A stretch of 64,000 nucleotides of DNA from Candidatus Zymogenaceae bacterium. GTDB taxonomy: Bacteria; Desulfobacterota; Zymogenia; Zymogenales; Zymogenaceae. Location: positions 55,452-119,451 of the forward strand of contig JAFGFE010000008.1 in the NCBI GenBank assembly GCA_016931225.1. The letters run 5' to 3'. Below, piece after piece: positions 52,169-59,575 of this stretch (position 1 is the stretch's first letter; every line of letters begins with the position of its first letter). The notes below the pieces were generated by a model. It was not told the DNA's origin and did no database searches. It was given only the letters and a program-made list of their open reading frames with translations. A program made the position numbers and the translations under genes.

Positions 52169-53086
52169 TCACGATTTGTCTTGAAACCATTTTTCTATAT
52201 CATTCAGTGAGGCTTTTTTCTGTCGCACAAGCTGTGTAATGATGATTTTCACCAGGAGCTTTTTTGACGCCGGAGAGAGCGATGCATACAGTCGTTCGAG
52301 GTCGGAAACCCGAGCCGATCCCGACTTCCCACGCCTGTCGGAGGATGCCGGGGTGGTGTGAACGTTTTCACGCATCGCAGATGGCGCCGCGGATGGTTCC
52401 CCCTCCGGCTCAAACTCCACTCGATCGTTACGGCTGACGGTGTCTGCGTCGAGGGCGGGATCCGGCGTCTCAAATGTGGGAATATTGGATGTATCGGTAT
52501 CGGCTTTGTCTTCTTCGGTGACTTCCCGAGAGGAGCGCTCCTCGTAAATGGAAAATTGCTTTCCTCCCGTAATAATGATCATGTCGTCCTGATTTTCGGA
52601 CACACCACCCCTCTCCATATTCGTGTAGGTGTGTCCCGTTTCAATGCCGTAGTATCTATTCAGTGCGCGCATGAGGTCCCGTTCCTTGGCGAGGACCGGC
52701 TGAACAAACGTACCGGCTGCAAATTCCACCTCGTTGATGGCTTCGATATCCATCGGGTTTGACATGACAACCAAGAGCGTTTTCTTTCCGAAGCTGGTGA
52801 TTATTTTCACCGGGAGCAGGGAATGCCGTTCTGCAAGCTTCTTCGGCACCAGCTTGAGCACGTTCGAATCGATAACTATGGTCTCGAGGTCCAAGATCGG
52901 GATTTCCAGGTGGTATTTGAGAGCGGAGAGGAGCTTCTCTTCGGTTATCAGGTTGTGCATAACCAGAATCCAACCCAGCCTCCCCCCATGTTTCTTCTGG
53001 TATTCGAGGGCGTCGGTCAGATTCTGCCTGGTGATGAGGTTTCTGCTGATGAGGAATTCGCCCAGGCGCATTTTCGGTCTGGCCAT
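52169..53086 (-). CDS. MshEN-domain protein 2 of 5
   Basis: A 305-residue paralogue with both motifs well kept: RLGEFLISRNLITRQNL (R7, terminal Gln at 30) and RLGWILVMHNLITEEKL (R36). The 29-residue spacing equals two 24-residue motif units with a 5-residue spacer, the arrangement of c-di-GMP-binding MshEN domains. HLEIPILDLETIV and VMSNPMDIEAINEVEFAAGT complete the domain. A linker with polar and charged residues leads to a C-terminal KKLLVKIIITQLVRQKKASL. Start follows AAAGGACTCAG. No ATPase Walker motifs are present. Confidence 0.87.
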   Translation of the reverse strand: MARPKMRLGEFLISRNLITRQNLTDALEYQKKHGGRLGWILVMHNLITEEKLLSALKYHLEIPILDLETIVIDSNVLKLVPKKLAERHSLLPVKIITSFGKKTLLVVMSNPMDIEAINEVEFAAGTFVQPVLAKERDLMRALNRYYGIETGHTYTNMERGGVSENQDDMIIITGGKQFSIYEERSSREVTEEDKADTDTSNIPTFETPDPALDADTVSRNDRVEFEPEGEPSAAPSAMRENVHTTPASSDRRGKSGSARVSDLERLYASLSPASKKLLVKIIITQLVRQKKASLNDIEKWFQDKS

Positions 53087-53197
53087 AACTGAGTCCTTTT
53101 GTCGTTATATCCGGACGGTGTTTCGGCTGCACACGGCGGCTTCCGGGTCCGCCCGGATCGAGCCGGAGGCCTCTCGATATCCTCTCCGGCCCGTATA

Positions 53198-53923
53198 TCA
53201 CTCCGAGTTTTTTATATACTGTATGATGCGCAGTATATCATTGATCGAAATAAGTTGTCTGTCCAACAGGTGTTTGATGAAATCCGGGAAGGCGTCATCC
53301 CTTTGCAGGAGCATGTTCAGTCGCTCTGCGGGTGTCTTTTCCACATCGGGCGCGCCGGCCTCGGTTTGGGATTTTGGGGGTGTCCTGCCGGATATGACCT
53401 TTTCGGAACCGCCCATGATGATGACCATGTCATCGTCGTCCTTGCTATCCAGGGATATTTCATCGCCCGATCGGTTGGATTCGTAAAAACGGGTGAGGGC
53501 GTGCGAGATATCCGTGTCCAGCGCCAGGACCGGTTTGACCGTACAGCCGCTGACAAATTCAATATCGTCGATGAGGTCCGTGTCCATCGGATTGGACATG
53601 GCAACAAGGAGTTCGTGGCCGTCTTTGTGACTGACCACGGACAGCGGAATCGCCTGGGACCGTTTTGCCAGATCATAGGGAACGAGGTTGAGCACCTGCT
53701 GGGGGATGTCCTTCTTTTTTTTAAGGTTTATCATGGGGCAGCCCAGGTGCACCCTGAGGGCCGACAGTATTTTGTTTTCGCTGACGACGCCCATGCCCAC
53801 CAGAATCCGACCCAGTCGCTCGCCGGTCTGAAACTGCTTGTTGAGTGCCTCATCAAGTTGTTGTTCGGTAATGAGGCCGTGCTTGATGAGGAACTCTCCT
53901 AGACGTAGCCGTTGTTGTCCCAT
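53198..53923 (-). CDS. MshEN-domain protein 1 of 5
   Basis: A 241-residue paralogue with the best conserved motifs: RLGEFLIKHGLITEQQL (R7, Gly16, Gln30) and RLGRILVGMGVVSENKI (R36). HLGCPMINLKKKKDIP and LLVAMSNPMDTDLIDDIEF complete the GspE/MshE N-terminal domain. No ATPase domain follows; instead there is a linker with DDDDMVIIMGG and a C-terminal helix FIKHLLDRQLISINDILRII. Its start lies 4 bp after the DppB-type permease stop, so it is clearly part of the transporter operon. Of the five it is the strongest candidate to bind c-di-GMP. Confidence 0.88.
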   Translation of the reverse strand: MGQQRLRLGEFLIKHGLITEQQLDEALNKQFQTGERLGRILVGMGVVSENKILSALRVHLGCPMINLKKKKDIPQQVLNLVPYDLAKRSQAIPLSVVSHKDGHELLVAMSNPMDTDLIDDIEFVSGCTVKPVLALDTDISHALTRFYESNRSGDEISLDSKDDDDMVIIMGGSEKVISGRTPPKSQTEAGAPDVEKTPAERLNMLLQRDDAFPDFIKHLLDRQLISINDILRIIQYIKNSE

Positions 53924-53927
53924 AGCA

Positions 53928-54908
53928 CTATCCCCTCCGGATTCGCGGATCGACCAACGCGTACGATACGTCCGCGATGAGGTTGCCGGCGAGCGTCAGC
54001 ACGGCCCCGATGACCAGAATCCCCATGACCACGGGATAATCCCTGGAGAGGACGCTGGCGTAAAAGAGTCTTCCCATGCCGTAAATTGAAAAAATGCTCT
54101 CGAAAATGACACTCCCGCCGATGAGGCCCGGCACGGAAAGTCCCAGAATGGTAATGACCGGCATCAACGCGTTTCTCATGGCGTGCTTGTATATCACCGT
54201 TCGTTCCGGGAGCCCTTTTGCCCGGGCGGTGGTTATATAGTCCTGGCGGATGACCTCCAACATGTTGCTGCGCATGTATCGTGAGAGCCCCGCCAGTCCG
54301 CCGAAGGCGGACAGGGTCACGGGCATCAGAAGATGTCTGAAAATGTCCCATGCCTTTTCAACGGGGCCGAAGGTCTCGTAAATAAACGAGATGGATCTGA
54401 CCCCGGAAATGGGGAGCCACCCCAACTTTATGCCGAACAACATCTTGAGCAACAGCGCCAGCCAGAACGTGGGCACGGCGAACCCGATAAAGACAAAGAC
54501 CGTGGACGTTTTATCAAAGACGCTGTTTTGGTGCGTCGCGGAGTAGATACCGATGGGGATGGCCACGACCATGATGAGGAGAATCGAGAGGACGTTTATC
54601 GTGATGGTGATGGGTATGGTCTCGGCGATTTTTTCGATAACCGGCCTATTGTCCGGGGCAAACGAATTGCCGAAGTCCAGCACGACGATGCGCGTGACCC
54701 AGTTGAGGTATTGAACATGCAGCGGGTCGTTGAGGCCGTATATCTCCTTCAGGCGCTCCTTGGCCTCCGGGGCGGCGTCGGGATTCATGCCGGCGGCGAT
54801 ATCCGTCGGCTCGCCGGGGGCCAGGTGGATGACAAGAAAGGAGATGACGGTGATCCCGAACAGGATCGGAATCATCATCACCAGTCTTTTTGCGATATAT
54901 CGCAGCAT
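53928..54908 (-). CDS. Opp/Dpp-type ABC transporter permease, DppB-like
   Basis: A 326-residue permease with the N-terminal block [20 protein letters not shown], the conserved LIAD/GEPTD-type periplasmic loop ([20 protein letters not shown]), and the EAA loop [20 protein letters not shown]. Six membrane helices. It starts 24 bp after the solute-binding gene and ends 4 bp before the first MshEN gene. Its expected partner, the DppC-like gene, is separated from it by about 4.8 kb. No ATPase gene of the dppD/dppF type is in this operon. Confidence 0.92.
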   Translation of the reverse strand: MLRYIAKRLVMMIPILFGITVISFLVIHLAPGEPTDIAAGMNPDAAPEAKERLKEIYGLNDPLHVQYLNWVTRIVVLDFGNSFAPDNRPVIEKIAETIPITITINVLSILLIMVVAIPIGIYSATHQNSVFDKTSTVFVFIGFAVPTFWLALLLKMLFGIKLGWLPISGVRSISFIYETFGPVEKAWDIFRHLLMPVTLSAFGGLAGLSRYMRSNMLEVIRQDYITTARAKGLPERTVIYKHAMRNALMPVITILGLSVPGLIGGSVIFESIFSIYGMGRLFYASVLSRDYPVVMGILVIGAVLTLAGNLIADVSYALVDPRIRRG

Positions 54909-54932
54909 TACGCCGTCCTCACCCGGGGCCCG

Positions 54933-56564
54933 CTACGGGAGATGGGTGTATTTCTGCATGCCCTCGGGCACGTACCACTCGATAAAATTGTAGGAGATAC
55001 CCGCAGGCGCGGGTTCGATACCGTGAAACCGGGCATGCACCACCGGCAGAGCGTATGGAACATAGAGAAACACATACGGTGCCTCGTCGGCGAGAATCTC
55101 CTGGATGCGATCGTAGTAGACCTTCCGCTCGTCCTGATCAAAGATTTTCCGTCCGTCCTCAAGGAGCTTGTCCACCTCGCTGTTTTTGTAGTTGATATGG
55201 TTCAATTCTCCGGGCCCCGTCCGGGAGGAATGCCAGACGTTATACAGGTCCGGGTCCTGGAGGATGTTCCACCCCAGGATGACCGCCTCGAAGTTTCTCG
55301 GCTCCACGAATTCGGACAGGAAAGCGGCCCATTCGATGATGCGTATTTTCACCTCGATGCCCACATCAGCAAGCCTTCCCTGGATGATCTCCGCTGTCTT
55401 GGCGCGGAGGTCATTTCCCTGGTTTGTAATGATGGTAAAGGTGAAGGGGACGCCGTCCTTATCGATGATGCCGTCTCCGTCGGTATCGGTCCAGCCCGCC
55501 TCGGAAAGGAGCTCTTTCGCCCTTTCCGGGTCGTAATCGTAACGCTCGACGTTCGGATTATACACCCAGGTGCCCGGCTTGTAGGGACTGATGGCGATTT
55601 CTCCCAGCCCCAACAGCACCACGTCGATGATCTCCTGCTTGTCGATGGCGTACGAGATGGCCTTTCTCACCCGGACATCGGAGAATTTCTTGTCGTCCAT
55701 GTTGAAGCCCAGGTACGCATAGCCGTCGGCGAGGTACTCGTATTTGTTGAAGTTTTTTTTGAATGAGGCGTCGTCGGTCTGGTGTTTGTATTGAATGGGC
55801 GAAAGCCCCATCCAATCCACGCCGCCGGCCTTCAGCTCGAGGAACATCGTGGCGGTGTCCGGGATGATTCGGTAGATGATGCGGTCGATGTAGGGTCGGC
55901 CCAAAAAGTACTCATGAAACGAATTCAGGATGATGCTCTCCCCGGTTTTCCACTCGCCGAAGGTATAGGGCCCCGTGCCCACGGGATGTCGCGCGAGGTC
56001 GGATTCGGTGATCGGAACCCCCTCCAACAGGTGTTTGGGCAGTATCTGTAAAGCCCCCCAGCTGATGAGGGCCGGTGCCAAAGGCTCGTCATAGGTGACG
56101 ATAAAGGTATACGGGTCCGGCGCCTTCGCCTCTGTCACCAAGAGGTATTTCTGGGCGTAGGCGGTGGGGGTGTTTTCATCGATAATCAGTTCATAGGTGA
56201 ACATGACATCTTCGCTGGTGAACGGCTCGCCGTCATGCCAGACGACATCGTCCCTGAGATGAAAGGTAATCGTCAGGTTGTCCTCGGATATCTCCCAGGA
56301 TTCTGCCAGGGAGCCGATGATGTTGAAGTCCTTGTCGTACTCCACCAGACCGTTATAGATATAGGCCGCCACTTCGAAGGAGACGCTGTCGGACGCGAGC
56401 ATGGGGATGAGGTTTGAGGCGTCGCCTATGGAGCCGATGATGATGGAGTCGCCGTAGGCGGGACCGGTATCGGACCCAAGGGAATAGTCGATTGAGTCTG
56501 TGCCGCACGAGGCACACCAGAGTAATATACTGATCAGCAGGATACTGACTCCATGCTTTTTCAT
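54933..56564 (-). CDS. Family 5 extracellular solute-binding lipoprotein (Opp/Dpp type)
   Basis: A 543-residue lipoprotein. The signal peptide ends in a lipobox WCASC with C20. The SBP_bac_5 fold is clear: VDWMGLSPIQ and LGFNMDDKKFSDVRVRKAI, DPERAKELLSEAGWTDTDGD, and ILGWNILQDPDLYNVWHSSR. It should deliver peptides or other small solutes such as nickel or sugars to the DppB/C-like permeases. It follows the transaldolase-type gene by 44 bp with no terminator between, so both appear co-transcribed. Start follows AAGGAGC. Confidence 0.92.
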   Translation of the reverse strand: MKKHGVSILLISILLWCASCGTDSIDYSLGSDTGPAYGDSIIIGSIGDASNLIPMLASDSVSFEVAAYIYNGLVEYDKDFNIIGSLAESWEISEDNLTITFHLRDDVVWHDGEPFTSEDVMFTYELIIDENTPTAYAQKYLLVTEAKAPDPYTFIVTYDEPLAPALISWGALQILPKHLLEGVPITESDLARHPVGTGPYTFGEWKTGESIILNSFHEYFLGRPYIDRIIYRIIPDTATMFLELKAGGVDWMGLSPIQYKHQTDDASFKKNFNKYEYLADGYAYLGFNMDDKKFSDVRVRKAISYAIDKQEIIDVVLLGLGEIAISPYKPGTWVYNPNVERYDYDPERAKELLSEAGWTDTDGDGIIDKDGVPFTFTIITNQGNDLRAKTAEIIQGRLADVGIEVKIRIIEWAAFLSEFVEPRNFEAVILGWNILQDPDLYNVWHSSRTGPGELNHINYKNSEVDKLLEDGRKIFDQDERKVYYDRIQEILADEAPYVFLYVPYALPVVHARFHGIEPAPAGISYNFIEWYVPEGMQKYTHLP

Positions 56565-56608
56565 GTCGGCTCCTTTTCTTCACGCCCGGGACGGGGGCAT
56601 ATGCTTTT

Positions 56609-57253
56609 TTACTGAGGCACTTTTTTCCAGTCCGCCAGGAATCGTTCCAAACCCTGGTCCGTAAGCGGATGTCTGGTCAACTGGGTGATGACTTTGAAGG
56701 GAACGGTGGCCACGTGGGCGCCGGTGAGGGCGGCGTCCAGGAGGTGTATCGGATTTCGGATCGATGCCACCAGCACCTGTGTTTCGAAATCGTAGTTTGC
56801 ATAGATTGTGACGATCTGGTCGACAAGCTCCATGCCGACATGGGCGATGTCGTCGAGCCGCCCCACGAAGGGGCTTACGTATGTCGCCCCGGCCTTCGCC
56901 GCAAGGAGGGCCTGGAGGGGGGAGAAGATCAGGGTCACGTTGGTCTTTATGCCCTGATCCGAAAGCGACCGAACCGCCTTGAGACCCTCGGGGATAAGAG
57001 GTATCTTGATGACGATATTATCGGCGATGGAGGAGAGCTCTTTCGCCTCAGCGATCATGCCCTGGCTGTCTGTGCTGATGACCTCGGCGCTGACCGGCCC
57101 AGAGACGATTGCTACGATATCAGAGAGGACGTCGAAAAACTTCCGTCCCGTCTTTGCCACCAGTGAGGGATTGGTCGTCACTCCGTCGATAACGCCCATT
57201 TCCTGGGCTTCTCTGATCTCTTCAATGTCCGCGGTGTCGATAAAAAGCTGCAT
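56609..57253 (-). CDS. fsa: Fructose-6-phosphate aldolase / transaldolase-like (FSA/TalC family)
   Basis: A 214-residue short transaldolase of the FSA family. The Schiff-base Lys is K83 in [36 protein letters not shown] and [16 protein letters not shown] open the barrel; [14 protein letters not shown] and [20 protein letters not shown] are conserved. It cleaves fructose-6-phosphate or acts as a short transaldolase in the pentose phosphate pathway; FSA and TalC activities cannot be told apart by sequence alone. It starts the ABC/MshEN operon, 44 bp upstream of the solute-binding gene, behind a consensus promoter. Confidence 0.9.
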   Translation of the reverse strand: MQLFIDTADIEEIREAQEMGVIDGVTTNPSLVAKTGRKFFDVLSDIVAIVSGPVSAEVISTDSQGMIAEAKELSSIADNIVIKIPLIPEGLKAVRSLSDQGIKTNVTLIFSPLQALLAAKAGATYVSPFVGRLDDIAHVGMELVDQIVTIYANYDFETQVLVASIRNPIHLLDAALTGAHVATVPFKVITQLTRHPLTDQGLERFLADWKKVPQ

Positions 57254-57286
57254 GAGGGTCTCCGAAATTTCCCTTATAAATCAATA

Positions 57287-57315
57287 ATTTTACCCCTATA
57301 TTAGTTTACGGTCAA
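57287..57315 (-). promoter_or_regulatory. Main promoter of the fsa-ABC-MshEN operon
   Basis: On the minus strand TTGACC (57315-57310), exactly 17 bp, TAAAAT (57292-57287), 34 bp before the fsa start. Confidence 0.7.
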
Positions 57316-57433
57316 GATATTTTATATGTCAATATATATCTACAAGGCAATTAGACAGTAACAATGCGGGAAGCGGGCGTCTTTTTTTGCGGACGGGTCT
57401 CGTGTTCGTCGGAGGGTGGCGTGCGTCGCTCTC

Positions 57434-57462
57434 TTGACAATCGTGACACTCTCCTTTAGACT
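57434..57462 (+). promoter_or_regulatory. Promoter of the hypoxanthine phosphoribosyltransferase gene
   Basis: TTGACA (57434-57439), exactly 17 bp, TAGACT (57457-57462), giving a leader of about 20 nt before ATG 57492. Confidence 0.7.
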
Positions 57463-57491
57463 GAATCATCCATACCATCATGGGGTGCCCT

Positions 57492-58022
57492 ATGTACGAA
57501 AGAAAAGAGATGGTGTTCTCCGCAGACAGCATTTCAGATGCGGTGAATCGCCTCGCCCGGCGGATCAACGACGACTATCGGGATAAGAAGCTGTTGGTCG
57601 TGGGAGTGCTGAAAGGCTGTTTCATCTTCATGGCGGACCTGGTCAGGAAACTGAACATGGACGTGGAGCTGGACTTCGTGGTGCTCAGGTCCTACGGGGC
57701 GTCCTCCACCAGCAGTGGAGAGGTGGAGGTCATCAAGGACCTGGAGGACCCCATTGACGGCCGTCATGTCCTGATCGTGGAGGATATCGTCGATACCGGC
57801 ATTACGCTGAGGTACTTTCGGGATCAGTTGCGCCTCAGGGGGCCCGCATCGGTGAAGATCTGTGCGCTGATCGACAAGAAGGCGCGACGGGAGGTGGACA
57901 TCGACGTCGACTATGTGGGGCTTGAGATGCAGGAGGGGTTCGTGGTGGGCTACGGCCTGGACTGCAATGAATACGGCAGGCATTTCCCGGACGTGTGGAT
58001 TATCGAGGAGAAGGGCGAATAA
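57492..58022 (+). CDS. hpt: Hypoxanthine phosphoribosyltransferase
   Basis: A 176-residue purine salvage enzyme. The PRPP-binding motif is VLIVEDIVDTGITLRYF. LVVGVLKGCFIFMADLVRKL gives the pyrophosphate loop and ELDFVVLRSYG the flexible loop. VGYGLDCNEYGRHFPDVWII is the purine-binding end. The ATG at 57492 is preferred to that at 57480: the first has GGGGTG upstream while the promoter puts the transcript start very close to the second. It converts hypoxanthine or guanine plus PRPP to the nucleotide. It is divergent from the operon starting at 57253. Confidence 0.93.
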   Translation: MYERKEMVFSADSISDAVNRLARRINDDYRDKKLLVVGVLKGCFIFMADLVRKLNMDVELDFVVLRSYGASSTSSGEVEVIKDLEDPIDGRHVLIVEDIVDTGITLRYFRDQLRLRGPASVKICALIDKKARREVDIDVDYVGLEMQEGFVVGYGLDCNEYGRHFPDVWIIEEKGE

Positions 58023-58116
58023 TATCGCCCCGTCGGTCGTCGGGAGGAGATGAGAGTGGATTGGACGGGTTGAGAGGGTTCGAGGGAAAATGCGGCATGA
58101 CAAGAAGGGATGAGGC

Positions 58117-58668
58117 ATGATGAGAAGGAATGAGAGGGGCCTTTTTTGTCCGTCGTGTGGGGCGGCACTGCGGCGGGGCGAGCGGTTCTGTCCCCGATGT
58201 GGTCATGAATACACCTCGGAGCATGCCACGGGCGGCGTTCCCGCGAAGGCGTACCGGGGTTTTCAGTGGCGCACCGAGGCGGAGATTCTGGGCTGGCCCG
58301 TCGTCCATGTGGCCTTCGGACGGGATGCGGCGACCGGGAAGGTGCTGGTCGCCCGGGGTCTCATCGCCGTGGGCCAGTTCGGGGTGGGGCTTGTGACCGT
58401 CGCCCAGGTGGGCGTGGGAGTTCTCTTCGCTTTCGGCCAGTGCGTGGCGGGGATCGTGTGCGTGGGTCAGCTCGCCCTGGGGGCGCTCTTCGGCCTGGGG
58501 CAGTTCGCCACAGGGCAGACGGCCATAGGCCAGTTCGCCTTCGGGGAATACATCCTGGCCCAGATCGGGTGGGGGAAGTATATGTGGACACAAAAGGTGA
58601 AGGACCCCGAGGCGATCGCCTATTTCACCGCCCTGTGGCGGGGGGTGAAAGCGTTCTTCGGCGCCTGA
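58117..58668 (+). CDS. Zinc-ribbon protein with Gly-rich hydrophobic repeats
   Basis: A 183-residue protein. Residues ~10-32 are a zinc ribbon (CPSCGAALRRGERFCPRCGH). GWPVVHVAFGRDAATGKVLV follows, and then about 90 residues of a short repeat with Gly and hydrophobic residues (LIAVGQFGVGLVTVAQVGVG, LALGALFGLGQFATGQTAIG). Such repeats occur in zinc-ribbon membrane proteins of unknown function and could form a membrane or beta-helical stack. Two Met codons stand at the start. It lies 95 bp after hpt and may be co-transcribed with it. Function unknown. Confidence 0.7.
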   Translation: MMRRNERGLFCPSCGAALRRGERFCPRCGHEYTSEHATGGVPAKAYRGFQWRTEAEILGWPVVHVAFGRDAATGKVLVARGLIAVGQFGVGLVTVAQVGVGVLFAFGQCVAGIVCVGQLALGALFGLGQFATGQTAIGQFAFGEYILAQIGWGKYMWTQKVKDPEAIAYFTALWRGVKAFFGA

Positions 58669-58906
58669 GAGGCGTCTTCTCTCCCTCCCCCCCCCTTCCT
58701 TCCTTATCCCCCCCTTCACTCCCTCTCACCCGACACATCGCTATGAGCGATCGCGGGTGGGCCGTTTCTGAGCGGCGTCAAGAGATCCCGCAGGGGGAAA
58801 ACTCGGTTTGTCTCCCGCAGATGTTCCGCGTCCCCCGGGTGACAAAAAGGACGGCCGGGACGTTGATGGGATGGAAATTCCCGAGACGGCTCGTGAAAAG
58901 GTCGTC

Positions 58907-59575
58907 TTACGGAACCATGACGGCGGGTGTATGGCTCACCGAGGGCGCTTGGTATGTTCCCGAGACGCACACCTCGGGCTCCAGGGCATTCTCCGTCCGG
59001 CAGGGCTGAGTGAGGTGGGGGGATCCCTCCGGGATGAGGGCTTGAATCGCGGCAACGTCGCAATTTGTCAACAGACCCGGCGGGACGGTGGTGCGAAAGA
59101 GGTGGGGGACGCCCGATGACGCGATGAGGGAGATGCTCTCCATCACGGCAATAGTATCGACGGGCGCGCCCGCCAGGATCGGGTACAATTCACGGGGAGC
59201 CTTCACATCCATGGCGATGAAATCGACGAGGCCCCCGACGATTACCCTCTCGACCATCTCCGGTCTGCTGCCGTTGGTATCCAGCTTGACGGCGTATCCC
59301 ATCTTTCGAATCGATGCAAGAAACTGTGGGAGGTCCGGCTGGATCGTCGGCTCCCCGCCGCTGACGACCACCCCGGCAAGCTTTCCCCTTCTCGACTCGA
59401 GAAACGTAAGCACCCTTTCAGCGGACAGGTCATTGTCGGACGCGGGTCCCACGGAAAGGATCCGCCCGTTGTGGCAGTAGGGGCAGCGGAAGTTGCACCC
59501 CTTTGTGAACACCACCGCGGCGGGTGTTCCCGGAAAGTCGGTGAGGCTGAACCGCTCGATGCCGCCGATTCTCAT
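58907..59575 (-). CDS. nrdG: Anaerobic ribonucleotide reductase activating radical-SAM protein
   Basis: A 222-residue radical SAM enzyme. The 4Fe-4S cluster motif is CNFRCPYCHN (C27, C31, C34). VVSGGEPTIQPDLPQFL is the SAM-binding GGE motif. Start ATG 59575 overlaps the stop of nrdD by 4 bp (59572-59575), so translation is coupled; longer frames upstream run into nrdD. It makes the glycyl radical in NrdD under anaerobic conditions. It belongs to the NrdG/PflA-type group, and the operon partner settles the assignment. Confidence 0.93.
   Translation of the reverse strand: MRIGGIERFSLTDFPGTPAAVVFTKGCNFRCPYCHNGRILSVGPASDNDLSAERVLTFLESRRGKLAGVVVSGGEPTIQPDLPQFLASIRKMGYAVKLDTNGSRPEMVERVIVGGLVDFIAMDVKAPRELYPILAGAPVDTIAVMESISLIASSGVPHLFRTTVPPGLLTNCDVAAIQALIPEGSPHLTQPCRTENALEPEVCVSGTYQAPSVSHTPAVMVP

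Noticed and set aside
49137..53923. Type II secretion or type IV pilus ATPases
   Set aside because: All five proteins have only the N-terminal GspE/MshE domain; no Walker A/B or zinc motifs of the ATPase follow.
54333..55766. 477-residue plus-strand frame
   Set aside because: Antisense to the solute-binding and DppB genes; no recognisable domain.
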